Shown one piece after another: positions 54,080 through 61,721 of a DNA stretch of 64,000 bases. Both the position numbers and the translations under genes were made by a program. Positions within the stretch are counted from its first letter, which is position 1. Every line of letters begins with the position of its first letter. The notes beneath the pieces are model-generated. The model saw only the letters and a program-made list of their open reading frames with translations. It searched no databases and had not been told where the DNA came from. Source of the DNA: G963662605 sp963662605 (GTDB taxonomy: Bacteria > Bacteroidota > Ignavibacteria > Ignavibacteriales > Ignavibacteriaceae); contig OY759785.1 of assembly GCA_963662605.1 (NCBI GenBank), positions 1,984,001 through 2,048,000 on the forward strand, written 5' to 3'.

Positions 54080-54514
54080 ATGGAAACAGTACGAACTGTA
54101 TTAAAAAATAAAAGTAATGAAGTCCATTTTGTAACAAGAAGCACCTCGGTATTTGACGCGCTTAAATTAATGGCGGATAAATCTATCGGAGCTGTTCTCG
54201 TTGTTGAAAGCGGGGCATTGCTTGGTATTTTTTCAGAACGGGATTATGCCCGGAAAATTGTGCTCTGCGGTAAATCCTCCAAGGATTGCGTTGTAGGCGA
54301 CGTTATGACAGAGAACGTTATTACGGTTGGCAGTACAGCACATATTGAAGAATGTATGGAGTTGATGAATTCAAGAAAGGTGAGACATCTGCCGGTTGTA
54401 GATAACGGTACACTTGTCGGGGTTATTTCGATTGGCGATGTGCTGAAAGCGATACTTACCCATAAAGAGTTCGTCATTAATCAGCTTCAGGATTATATAA
54501 AAGGAAATAGCTAA
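54080..54514 (+). CDS. Two-CBS-domain protein
   Basis: 144 residues made of two CBS domains (about 10-70 and 78-140): 'VFDALKLMADKSIGAVLVVE', 'GIFSERDYARKIV', 'VGDVMTENVITVGSTAHIEE' and 'VRHLPVVDNGTLVGVISIGDVL'. Stand-alone CBS pairs bind adenine nucleotides and regulate other proteins. It is a single gene ending in a strong terminator; its ribosome binding site lies in a hairpin. Confidence 0.92.
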   Translation: METVRTVLKNKSNEVHFVTRSTSVFDALKLMADKSIGAVLVVESGALLGIFSERDYARKIVLCGKSSKDCVVGDVMTENVITVGSTAHIEECMELMNSRKVRHLPVVDNGTLVGVISIGDVLKAILTHKEFVINQLQDYIKGNS

Positions 54515-54519
54515 AAGAA

Positions 54520-54549
54520 AATCCCCCCGATGAATCGGGGGGATTTTTT
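54520..54549. terminator. Two-way terminator between CBS gene and pdaD
   Basis: AATCCCCCCGA / TCGGGGGGATT, perfect 11-base stem with a four-base loop, followed by a T-run on the plus strand and preceded by an A-run that gives a T-run on the minus strand. Confidence 0.9.
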
Positions 54550-54569
54550 AATTGCATGCGATATTGAGG

Positions 54570-55115
54570 TTAGGGGAGTAAAACGGCGACAGAGATTACT
54601 GTTGTCCATAATCCGTTTTTATCACCTTCGGCTGACTGTGTAACGTTGAACGAGCGTACAATTTTGCCTGACATTTTATAAATGTTTTCACGTTCGCTCC
54701 AGTCGGTATCAGGGTTGAATTCGACACCGAGAGTAGTTGCCAGCATAGTAGCTGCTAAGTCCTCGGCATAATCACCGCAAACCTTTTCATTCTCACCGTA
54801 AGGGTGGTGTTCCGAAAGATATCCATACTGATCCGAATCAGCCGGAAGCGCAACACCGATTGATGAAGCGATAAGGCGGTTTGGTTCGTTGGTAGCGTTA
54901 CGGGCCATTACGCAAAACGTAATCTGTCCCGGTGTAAGCAATTTAAGCCCGTCTTCCTTAGATATGCGTTTGCATCCTGCCGGGAAAATACTGCTGACTG
55001 TAACGAGGTTACAAAATTCAATACCTGCATTGCGTAATGCTAATTCAAACGATGCAAGGTATTCTTTGTGGCGTCCGACACCTTTAGTGAAAAATATTTT
55101 GGATGGGACATACAT
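54570..55115 (-). CDS. pdaD: Pyruvoyl-dependent arginine decarboxylase
   Basis: 181 residues. The self-cleavage site is in 'LVTVSSIFPAGC' with the serine pair at 41-42; cleavage makes an N-terminal pyruvoyl group on the alpha chain. 'YGLSE'-like region 'QYGYLSEHHPYGENEKVCGDYAEDLAATML' holds the conserved glutamate. It makes agmatine from arginine, the first step of polyamine synthesis. A strong AAAGGAGATG binding site precedes the ATG. It lies 25 bases after tyrS on the same strand. Confidence 0.93.
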   Translation of the reverse strand: MYVPSKIFFTKGVGRHKEYLASFELALRNAGIEFCNLVTVSSIFPAGCKRISKEDGLKLLTPGQITFCVMARNATNEPNRLIASSIGVALPADSDQYGYLSEHHPYGENEKVCGDYAEDLAATMLATTLGVEFNPDTDWSERENIYKMSGKIVRSFNVTQSAEGDKNGLWTTVISVAVLLP

Positions 55116-55140
55116 TGTATCATCTCCTTTCCCGGTGAAA

Positions 55141-56367
55141 CTATCCGGTAATGATTTTTAAGAAATTTCTTTTGCCGACTTTGACAATATTCTCGTTCTG
55201 TAATGAGAGAACCTCATTGACATTCGATACTTTTTGTGAATTTACCGTTACTCCTCCTTGCTGTATCAGGCGCCTTGCCTCTGACTTGGAGGGAACAAGA
55301 TTGGTTACCGAAAGAAGCTCAATTATTCCGATTTGATTTCCTTCTATAGTAAGATGAAATTCAGGAATATCATCCGGAATTTCCTTTTTGATAAATAGTT
55401 TATCAAAAGCTTCTTCTGCGCGAATGTCCTCGCCGGCCGCATAATACATTGAGACAATCGTTCTGGCAAGTTCCCGCTTAATGTTTCGCGGGTTTATCGA
55501 AGCATCAGTCAACTGCGCCTTAATCTCCGCCAGTTTCGCTCCCGAAACATCGGTTGCCAATTCGAAGTACGTGTAGATTAATGTATCCGGAATTGATAAT
55601 GACTTCCCGTACATGTCATTTGATGTATCATTCAATCCGATATAATTACCGTAGGACTTGCTCATCTTTTCAACGCCGTCTGTTCCGACGAGCAAAGGCA
55701 TTGTGAGGATGATCTGGGGTTCCAATCCATATTCACGCTGTAAATCTCTGCCGACAAGTAAATTAAATTTCTGATCCGTTCCACCAAGCTCAACATCACT
55801 TTTAATAGCGACAGAATCCATGCCTTGCGCAAGGGGATACAAGAATTCATGAATGCTGATGGGTTCACCGTTTTTATAGCGTTTCGTAAAATCATCTCTT
55901 TCCAGCATGCGTGCAACCGTGTATTTGGATGCAAGTTTGATAACATCCTCAAAGCTCATGGTATTAAGCCATGAAGAGTTATAGACGATTTTTGTCTTTT
56001 CGCGGGATAAAATTTTGGAAGCCTGTTCGAAATACGATTCGCCGTGTTTTCTTGTATCGGCAAGAGTGAGGGCAGGGCGGGTTTCATTTCTTCCGGTCGG
56101 ATCACCGATCATTCCGGTGAAATCACCAATGATAAGAATAGCCTGATGACCGATATTTTGAAACTGAGCTAATTTTCGTAAAACAACTGAATGTCCTAAA
56201 TGAAGATCAGGCCGGCTTGGATCACATCCAAGTTTAATGTTTAGCGGAATACCGGTATTAATAGATTTGACAATTTTCTTTTCTAATTCTTCTTCGGGGA
56301 TAATCTCCGATGCACCCCTGCGGATAATATCCATCTGCTCATTGAGAGTCGGGAATAAAGTACTCAA
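55141..56367 (-). CDS. tyrS: Tyrosyl-tRNA synthetase
   Basis: 408 residues. HIGH-type motif 'HLGHS' near 57, 'GDFTGMIGDPTGRNETR', KMSKS in 'VEKMSKSYGNYIG' near 235 and a C-terminal S4 RNA-binding domain ('LVPSKSEARRLIQQGGVTVN'). It charges tRNA-Tyr. The start is TTG at 56367: AGGAGT lies ten bases upstream and the next ATG (56334) would cut into the family N-terminus. Between smpB and pdaD in one operon. Confidence 0.96.
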   Translation of the reverse strand: MSTLFPTLNEQMDIIRRGASEIIPEEELEKKIVKSINTGIPLNIKLGCDPSRPDLHLGHSVVLRKLAQFQNIGHQAILIIGDFTGMIGDPTGRNETRPALTLADTRKHGESYFEQASKILSREKTKIVYNSSWLNTMSFEDVIKLASKYTVARMLERDDFTKRYKNGEPISIHEFLYPLAQGMDSVAIKSDVELGGTDQKFNLLVGRDLQREYGLEPQIILTMPLLVGTDGVEKMSKSYGNYIGLNDTSNDMYGKSLSIPDTLIYTYFELATDVSGAKLAEIKAQLTDASINPRNIKRELARTIVSMYYAAGEDIRAEEAFDKLFIKKEIPDDIPEFHLTIEGNQIGIIELLSVTNLVPSKSEARRLIQQGGVTVNSQKVSNVNEVLSLQNENIVKVGKRNFLKIITG

Positions 56368-56424
56368 TAGAATCGGACTCCTATTTAATAATCTTTGAAA
56401 AATAAATTTATATACATAAATGCT

Positions 56425-56883
56425 TTAGTATTTAATGCGTCGTTCCTGATCACGCTGAAAATCACGTTTAGCAATTGTTTCCCGCTTATCGTACATTTTT
56501 TTGCCGCGGGCAAGAGCCAATTCAACTTTAACTTTTCCATCCTTCAGATAGAGACTAAGAGGAACCAAAGTCATGCCCTTTTCTTCCATCTTATATCTGA
56601 TCTTGCGAATCTCACTCTTATTTAATAAAAGTTTACGCTCACGATACGGGTCATGGTTGTTAATATTGCCTTCTTTGTATTCGCTTATCTGCGAATTGAG
56701 CAGCCAGATTTCGCCATCCCGAAGACTGGCGTAGCTGTCAGTCAGATTTCCTTTGCCTTGCCTTAACGACTTAACTTCAGTGCCTTGTAATACCAGTCCG
56801 GCCTCATAGGTCTGAATAAGAAAATATTCATGCCTGGCTTTTCTGTTTGAAACAAGGACTTTTTCTTCGGTCAATTCGGCCAT
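56425..56883 (-). CDS. smpB: SsrA-binding protein SmpB
   Basis: 152 residues. 'NRKARHEYFLIQTYEAGLVLQGTEVKSLRQGK' (about 13-43), 'SYASLRDGEIWLLN', 'HDPYRERKLLLNK' and the basic tail 'GKKMYDKRETIAKRDFQRDQ' are diagnostic. SmpB binds tmRNA to rescue stalled ribosomes. No tmRNA gene was found in the flanking 570 bases. tyrS starts 57 bases downstream. Confidence 0.97.
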   Translation of the reverse strand: MAELTEEKVLVSNRKARHEYFLIQTYEAGLVLQGTEVKSLRQGKGNLTDSYASLRDGEIWLLNSQISEYKEGNINNHDPYRERKLLLNKSEIRKIRYKMEEKGMTLVPLSLYLKDGKVKVELALARGKKMYDKRETIAKRDFQRDQERRIKY

Positions 56884-57456
56884 ACAAAATTAAATCTAAA
56901 TTATTGTGATTGTATAAGGGTAACAAGCAGCAATAAATGATTTATATTTGCTGCAAAAGCAAAAACTCCATCATTCGAACTACCGGATTCCGGTAAATGT
57001 GTATACTTTCGCACCAAATGAAGAAATTCTGACTTTCAAATATAATAAATAATGAAAAATCATTGAGGGAAAAATTTTAGGGCTTGCGAGAATAGCCGAA
57101 AACGAGGCAGATAACAGAAATATGGCCTTGCTGTATGCTGGAGTGCTGAAAGCGCATGCGTTGCATTAACACGGCGGTTCACCGCCGTGAAAGATACAAA
57201 AAATAAGTTCCGACTTTATTCCAATTAATAAAACTAATGGCTGAAGCCCGGGAATCTGGGGTGCCACTCTCACGGCGGTGAACCGCCGCGTTAATACTTA
57301 TTTATAGGACTTTTACCACATTTCGTGCGGTTACGTGGGGCAATATTGTGGGTCCAAAGTACAGATAGGAATAGTTAAAATTTCAATTCGATAATTCCGC
57401 AGGCTTTTTTATGTACGATAAAATGAATATATTTCCGTTTCATTGAAACAATTTAT
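56884..57456. other. 573-base divergent intergenic region
   Basis: Lies between smpB and the GGGP synthase gene, so promoters in both directions are expected. It holds a small palindrome ACCGGATTCCGGT at 56982-56994 and the inverted-repeat element at 57165-57295. No gene was recognised. Confidence 0.5.
57165..57295. repeat. 131-base inverted-repeat element (CGGCGGTT family), copy 2
   Basis: Outer arms 57165-57190 and 57270-57295 are inverted copies over 26 bases with one mismatch, built on TTAACACGGCGGTTCACCG. The inner part holds 'GGCTGAAGCCCG'. Same plan as the element at 25698-25855. Confidence 0.8.
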
Positions 57457-58215
57457 ATGAAGATATACAGCTATTTATTAGATAAAATCGCGGAAAACGG
57501 TGCTTGCCATCTGGTTTTACTCGATCCGGACAAACTTACCGAGGAGCAGAATAAAAAATTTGTTTCTCAGTGTGCCGCATCAGATGTAGACGGCTTTTTA
57601 ATTGGCGGCAGCCTGTTAATGAATGGAAATTTAGACGATACCTTAAAAGAAGTTCGTAAACACACGGAATTGCCATTAATCATTTTTCCCGGCAGTGTAA
57701 ATCAGGTCTCAAAATATGCGGATGCTATTTTGTTTATCTCGTTGATAAGCGGCCGGAACTCCGAGCATCTTATCGGAAAGCACGTTATTGCTGCTCCGCT
57801 CATTAAGAATGCAGGAATTGAGCCTATTTCAACCGGATATCTGATCATTGAATCCGGAGCAAGGACAACGGCCGAATACATGAGCGGGAGTTTACCAATA
57901 CCGCGGAAAAAGCCGGAGATCGCAGCTGCAACGGCATTAGCTGCTCAATATCTGGGAATGAAGTTCGTCTATTTAGAAGCCGGTTCTGGTGCGGATGATC
58001 ACGTACCCGTTGATATGGTGAAGGTGGTATCGTCTACATGCGACATCCCGGTGATTGTCGGCGGGGGAATCCGGAATGCAGAAACCGCCTCAAAACTGGT
58101 GCATGCAGGAGCTAAAATAATCGTTACCGGTAATTTTTTTGAAAAAAACTCCTCATGGGATAAACTTAGCGAGTTTACTTCCGCCGTGCATTATAAAAAA
58201 AGTAAGACAGTTTAA
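57457..58215 (+). CDS. Geranylgeranylglyceryl phosphate synthase family (PcrB-like)
   Basis: 252 residues, TIM barrel. 'CHLVLLDPDKLTEEQ' near 17, 'VDGFLIGGSLLMN' near 47, 'LPLIIFPGSVNQVSKYADAILF' near 70 and 'PVIVGGGIRNAETASKLVHAGAKIIVTGNFFE' near 200-230 fit the GGGPS/HepGPS family. It joins a polyprenyl diphosphate to glycerol-1-phosphate. Bacterial members are common in Bacteroidota; the product there is not fully settled. It starts a plus-strand group with gmhA and a thioredoxin-fold gene. Confidence 0.9.
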   Translation: MKIYSYLLDKIAENGACHLVLLDPDKLTEEQNKKFVSQCAASDVDGFLIGGSLLMNGNLDDTLKEVRKHTELPLIIFPGSVNQVSKYADAILFISLISGRNSEHLIGKHVIAAPLIKNAGIEPISTGYLIIESGARTTAEYMSGSLPIPRKKPEIAAATALAAQYLGMKFVYLEAGSGADDHVPVDMVKVVSSTCDIPVIVGGGIRNAETASKLVHAGAKIIVTGNFFEKNSSWDKLSEFTSAVHYKKSKTV

Positions 58216-58227
58216 TTCAGGAATGAA

Positions 58228-58809
58228 ATGGATAAAAAAGAGTTTATAACATCTTCATTGCAAGAAAGCTCTCAAACGAAGCTCAACATGATTGAGGCTT
58301 GCACTGAAGATGTATTGAAAGCAGTAGATTTAATAATCGGTATGTACAAAAGCGGACATAAAGTATTAATGTGCGGTAACGGCGGAAGTGCTGCCGATTG
58401 CCAGCATTTAGCTACAGAGTTTATGATTCGTCTTAATCATCACATTAATCGTCCGGCTTTGGCGGCTATAGCGTTAACAACAGATACTTCCAATCTGACT
58501 GCAGGCGGCAATGATATTGGTTTTGACAATGTGTTCGCCAGAAACGTTCAGGGATTGGGTCAGGAAGGTGACGTACTTTGGGCTATATCAACAAGCGGTA
58601 ATTCACCTAATGTCATCAAAGCGGTCGAGATGGCTCGTCAGAAAAAGATGAAAGTGCTCGGATTGCTTGGTGGGAACGGCGGGAAATTGAAAGACTTGGT
58701 TGATGTCGCCGTGGTAATACCTTCTTCGAATACACAACGCATTCAGGAAGGACATATTACCGTAGGTCATATGATATGCGAGCTTACTGAGTTGGAACTA
58801 TATTCATAA
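58228..58809 (+). CDS. gmhA: Sedoheptulose-7-phosphate isomerase (GmhA type)
   Basis: 193 residues with a SIS domain: 'VLMCGNGGSAADCQHLATEFMIRL' (about 47-70), 'ALTTDTSNLTAGGNDIGFDNVF', 'LWAISTSGNSPNVIKAVE' and 'QRIQEGHITVGHMICELTE'. It makes D-glycero-heptose 7-phosphate for lipopolysaccharide core. It lies 12 bases after the GGGP synthase gene. Confidence 0.93.
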   Translation: MDKKEFITSSLQESSQTKLNMIEACTEDVLKAVDLIIGMYKSGHKVLMCGNGGSAADCQHLATEFMIRLNHHINRPALAAIALTTDTSNLTAGGNDIGFDNVFARNVQGLGQEGDVLWAISTSGNSPNVIKAVEMARQKKMKVLGLLGGNGGKLKDLVDVAVVIPSSNTQRIQEGHITVGHMICELTELELYS

Positions 58810-58835
58810 TCATTGAATAGAAGCGGAATCATTGT

Positions 58836-59381
58836 ATGAGTGATAATGTATTGAAGTTAGGTTCGAAAATTCCTCAGTTCAATTTGCCTGCGACTGATGG
58901 AAATACTTATGGATTAGATAGCTTCGCAAAGGCCAAAGTATTGATCGTTCTATTTAGCTGCAACCATTGCCCCTATGTGCAGGCATATGAAGACCGTATC
59001 ATTGCGATTCAAAAGGACTATGCCGATAGTGGAGTTCAAGTAGTTGCGATTAATGCAAATGATGCTGCTGATTATCCCGATGATTCATTCGAAAATATGA
59101 AAGTCAGAGCATTGCAAAGGAAATTCAATTTCCCTTATTTACGCGATGAATCCCAGGATACTGCAAAGGCATTTGGTGCATCACATACTCCGGAATTATT
59201 CGTCTTTGATTCTGAAAGAAACCTTGCGTATTACGGTAAAATTGATGACAATTGGAAAGAGGAAGATAAAGTAAAGAGCCGGTATTTACGAAATGCTATA
59301 GACGAAATAATCGCCGGTAAACAGGTCTCCGTACCCGAAACGTTTGCAATCGGGTGTACGATTAAATGGAAAAAAGAATAG
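58836..59381 (+). CDS. Thioredoxin-fold AhpC/TSA-like protein
   Basis: 181 residues of the redoxin family. 'FSCNHCPYVQAYEDRIIAIQ' carries a CxxC pair (C-N-H-C) near residue 42, followed by 'VQVVAINANDA' and 'FGASHTPELFVFD' with the cis-proline threonine. It is a cytoplasmic or membrane-free protein without a signal peptide. Probably a thiol oxidoreductase or peroxide-reducing enzyme; exact substrate unknown. It is the third gene of the group. Confidence 0.88.
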   Translation: MSDNVLKLGSKIPQFNLPATDGNTYGLDSFAKAKVLIVLFSCNHCPYVQAYEDRIIAIQKDYADSGVQVVAINANDAADYPDDSFENMKVRALQRKFNFPYLRDESQDTAKAFGASHTPELFVFDSERNLAYYGKIDDNWKEEDKVKSRYLRNAIDEIIAGKQVSVPETFAIGCTIKWKKE

Positions 59382-59444
59382 AGTAACATTTACAAAGCTG
59401 TTTGTTAAGGGTATCTCAATAAATTCATAAATCAGGTGGTTAAA

Positions 59445-60248
59445 ATGAAAAGCATAAGATTCTTAATTTTTTGTGTTGTTTTCGCATTTCTCATCCTGCA
59501 AATCTCAACGTATTCCAGTTCATCAGGCGTTACCAATTCTACGCGCAAATATGGTCCGAACGGATGCGGCTGTCATGCGGGTGCATATACAAATGCCGAA
59601 GCAAGTGTAAAAGTTATTATTAAGGGACCCGATAGTCTCTTGATTGGCGGCACAGGAATATTTACCGTTACCGTTTCCGGAGGATCCGCATTAAAGTCGG
59701 GGATAAATATTGCCGTATCAAGCGGTGCATTGTCTACCAACGGCTCAACGATTCTTAAGCTTACGAATTCCGAGTTAACGCACAAAAGTCCGGTATCTTA
59801 TACCGATGGCGCTGTTGTGTATACCTTTCAATATAAAGCACCCAATACTGTTGATTCTATTATAATGTATGCCGCAGGGAGTTCGGCGAAGGCATGGAAT
59901 TTCGCCGATGATAAGGTGGTGCATGTTGTCAGGGAAATGGCAGATGTTAAAGATAACTCAATTAATAAGGATTTTTATGTACTGCAGAATTATCCGAATC
60001 CATGCAACCCTTCAACAAAGATATATTATTCAATAGCGGCTGACTCAAAAGTAACATTGTCGGTATTCTCTCTATCCGGCAAAGTTGTACGTGTTTTGTC
60101 TCAATCTCAGCGAAAGGCGGGGAGTTATACTTCTGAATTTAATGGAGTAACACTTCCATCCGGGGTGTATTTATGCCGATTAGAGGCGCAGGAGCTGAAT
60201 TCCGGACGCACATTTACAAAAGTTTGTAAAATTGTATTGACTAAATGA
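59445..60248 (+). CDS. T9SS-secreted protein with C-terminal sorting domain
   Basis: 267 residues. N-terminal hydrophobic signal (about 4-20), then 'YGPNGCGCHAGAYTNAEASV', a cysteine/histidine cluster found at the start of reeler-like or choice-of-anchor V domains, and a beta domain to about 165. The end (about 180-267) is a type A T9SS sorting domain: 'YVLQNYPNPCNPSTKIYYSI', 'LSGKVVRVL', 'LPSGVYLCRLEA' and a lysine-rich end. The ATG at 59445 has AGGTGG upstream; a GTG at 59436 is inside this binding site. It is a direct cargo candidate for SprA. Confidence 0.88.
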   Translation: MKSIRFLIFCVVFAFLILQISTYSSSSGVTNSTRKYGPNGCGCHAGAYTNAEASVKVIIKGPDSLLIGGTGIFTVTVSGGSALKSGINIAVSSGALSTNGSTILKLTNSELTHKSPVSYTDGAVVYTFQYKAPNTVDSIIMYAAGSSAKAWNFADDKVVHVVREMADVKDNSINKDFYVLQNYPNPCNPSTKIYYSIAADSKVTLSVFSLSGKVVRVLSQSQRKAGSYTSEFNGVTLPSGVYLCRLEAQELNSGRTFTKVCKIVLTK

Positions 60249-60320
60249 TGGGTTTGAGGAGTGCTCCTTCCAAAAAGAAACGAATCTTCGTATATTTGTA
60301 TCTTACATTGAAATTTTAAC

Positions 60321-60364
60321 GCGTTACAGGAGATCCCTCAAATACCGGGATACTCCGGTAACGC
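60321..60364 (+). promoter_or_regulatory. Long hairpin in the leader of the DUF2721 gene
   Basis: GCGTTAC-A-GGAG-ATCCC pairs with GGGAT-A-CTCC-G-GTAACGC, 16 base pairs with a mismatch and a bulge and a nine-base loop. It ends 28 bases before the ATG. It could be a terminator-like or attenuator structure, a transcript stabiliser or a repeat. Confidence 0.5.
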
Positions 60365-60392
60365 TCTTTAGTTATTAAAAAGGATTAAACAA

Positions 60393-60875
60393 ATGATAGA
60401 AGATTCAAAAATTATTATCAGCATGATTCAATCAATGCTGGCTCCGGGATTGATGATTTCTGCCTGCGGAATGCTTTTACTTGTTATGAACAATAAGTAC
60501 TCGCTCGTTGTAAGCAGAATTCGCGCATTAAATGACGAAAAGCGTAAAATAGCCATAAAATCGGGTGAAAATAGCTTTAAATTCGAAGAAGAAGTTCGTC
60601 TTCAGAGTTTGGTCAAACAGATTGAATTGCTGCATTTTCGCGTAAAGCTCGTCCGTAATGCCGTTATGTCATATTCTATTGCGGTCGGTTTATTTGTATT
60701 AACTTCACTCAGTATAGGGCTAAGATTCATTCTTGGAGTGAAACAGTTCGAAACTTTGACCATGGGCTTTTTCGCTATTGGAATGGTTATAGTACTTACC
60801 GGTGTTTTGTACGCTGCTATGGAGACCTGGCAGGGATATAAAATTGTTTCGTACGAAATTAAGGTTCATGAATAA
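60393..60875 (+). CDS. DUF2721 membrane protein
   Basis: 160 residues with about three hydrophobic segments ('MLAPGLMISACGMLLLVMNN', 'AVMSYSIAVGLFVLTSLSIG' and 'FFAIGMVIVLTGVLYAAMET'). The polar part 'SRIRALNDEKRK' with 'LLHFRVKLVRNAV' is the DUF2721 signature. Function unknown. AAAAAGGA precedes the ATG. Its last eight bases overlap the start of aat, so the two are translationally coupled. Confidence 0.82.
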   Translation: MIEDSKIIISMIQSMLAPGLMISACGMLLLVMNNKYSLVVSRIRALNDEKRKIAIKSGENSFKFEEEVRLQSLVKQIELLHFRVKLVRNAVMSYSIAVGLFVLTSLSIGLRFILGVKQFETLTMGFFAIGMVIVLTGVLYAAMETWQGYKIVSYEIKVHE

Positions 60876-61475
60876 AACCAACGCCGAGTATCCGGATTCA
60901 TTTTTAGAGTCGGAAAACATTTTGCGATTATATGCCATGGGGGCTTTCCCATGGCAGAATCAAAAGAAAGCGATAAGATTGACTGGTATCTGCCTGATGT
61001 CAGGACAATAATCAAATTTCCTCATTTCAATATTCCCCGTTCACTCAAAAAATACCTCGCTGCTGAAGATTATGAAGTCCGTTTTACCTACGACCCCGAA
61101 AGAGTAATACACCTTTGCGCCGAACGCGAATCCACTTGGATTGCACCAAGGCTCATTGCAGCATATAAGAATCTGATTGACCTGGGTTTTCTTCATTCTG
61201 TCGAGATTTATCGTAATAATGAAATTGCCGGCGGTTTGTATGGTATATCTATTCGCGGAGCATTTTTCGGAGAATCAATGTTTACCATTGTGCCGCAATC
61301 TTCCAAAATTGCTTTGGTAAAACTCATGGAGAGATTGAGGAAAAGGGGATTTGTACTGTTGGATTTCCAGTATATTACCGACCATCTGGCAATGTTTGAG
61401 CCGGTACAAATACCAATGGATGAATACAAACAATTATTAACGCAGGCGTATACTAAAGAGATTTCCTTTTTGTAA
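60868..61475 (+). CDS. aat: Leucyl/phenylalanyl-tRNA-protein transferase, split by a -1 frameshift
   Basis: The family sequence starts in one frame at ATG 60868 ('SENILRLYAMGAFP') and continues in the -1 frame from 60951 ('MAESKESDKIDWYLPDVRT', 'NIPRSLKKYLAA', 'ESTWIAPRLIAAY', 'GGLYGISIRGAFFGESMF', 'LLDFQYITDHLAMFEP'). The join at 60945-60951 is T TTC CCA, a canonical X XXY YYZ slippery heptamer in the right phase; a -1 slip gives 'GAFPMAESK', the normal family sequence, and 202 residues in total. Without a slip the product stops after 47 residues (61011). The site lies in a 9-base hairpin (60933-60941/60948-60956). Aat adds Leu or Phe to N-terminal Arg or Lys of proteins for the N-degron pathway. 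A one-base loss or sequencing error is the main alternative. Confidence 0.88.
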
Positions 61476-61486
61476 GACTTAGCTGC

Positions 61487-61708
61487 TTAGTTCTCTTTTG
61501 GCAGCTTTCCGTTCTTCTGCATAATAGACTTCCACTCGTCAATTCCAACTACCTCGGATTCATCAATCAACATAATAGGGATGTCGTTAATAATCTTGTA
61601 ACGGCGGCGTGACTTGGCATCAGTTGAGACAAGTGTTTGCCCATCAAGTACTAAATCGGCTTTTGTTTCGGGACAGCAGAGAATTTCCAGTAGCTTCGGA
61701 TTAATCAT
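61487..61708 (-). CDS. Trm112-like/UPF0434 small protein
   Basis: 73 residues. 'LLEILCCPETKADLVLDGQTLVS' and 'RRYKIINDIPIMLIDES' match the Trm112/YcaR family. The second cysteine of the usual CPxC knuckle is missing (CPET), so zinc binding is doubtful. GGAGAA precedes the ATG. It follows the next gene by 13 bases and meets aat tail to tail. Confidence 0.85.
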   Translation of the reverse strand: MINPKLLEILCCPETKADLVLDGQTLVSTDAKSRRRYKIINDIPIMLIDESEVVGIDEWKSIMQKNGKLPKEN

Positions 61709-61721
61709 AATTCATTCTCCT

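Noticed and set aside
56884..57456. tmRNA (ssrA) next to smpB
   Set aside because: No tRNA-like ends or tag reading frame ending in ALAA were seen; the space is taken by repeats.
60951..61475. aat as a shorter gene starting at ATG 60951
   Set aside because: This would remove the conserved N-terminus, which is present in the other frame directly upstream with its own start and coupling to DUF2721; kept only as a possible re-initiation site.
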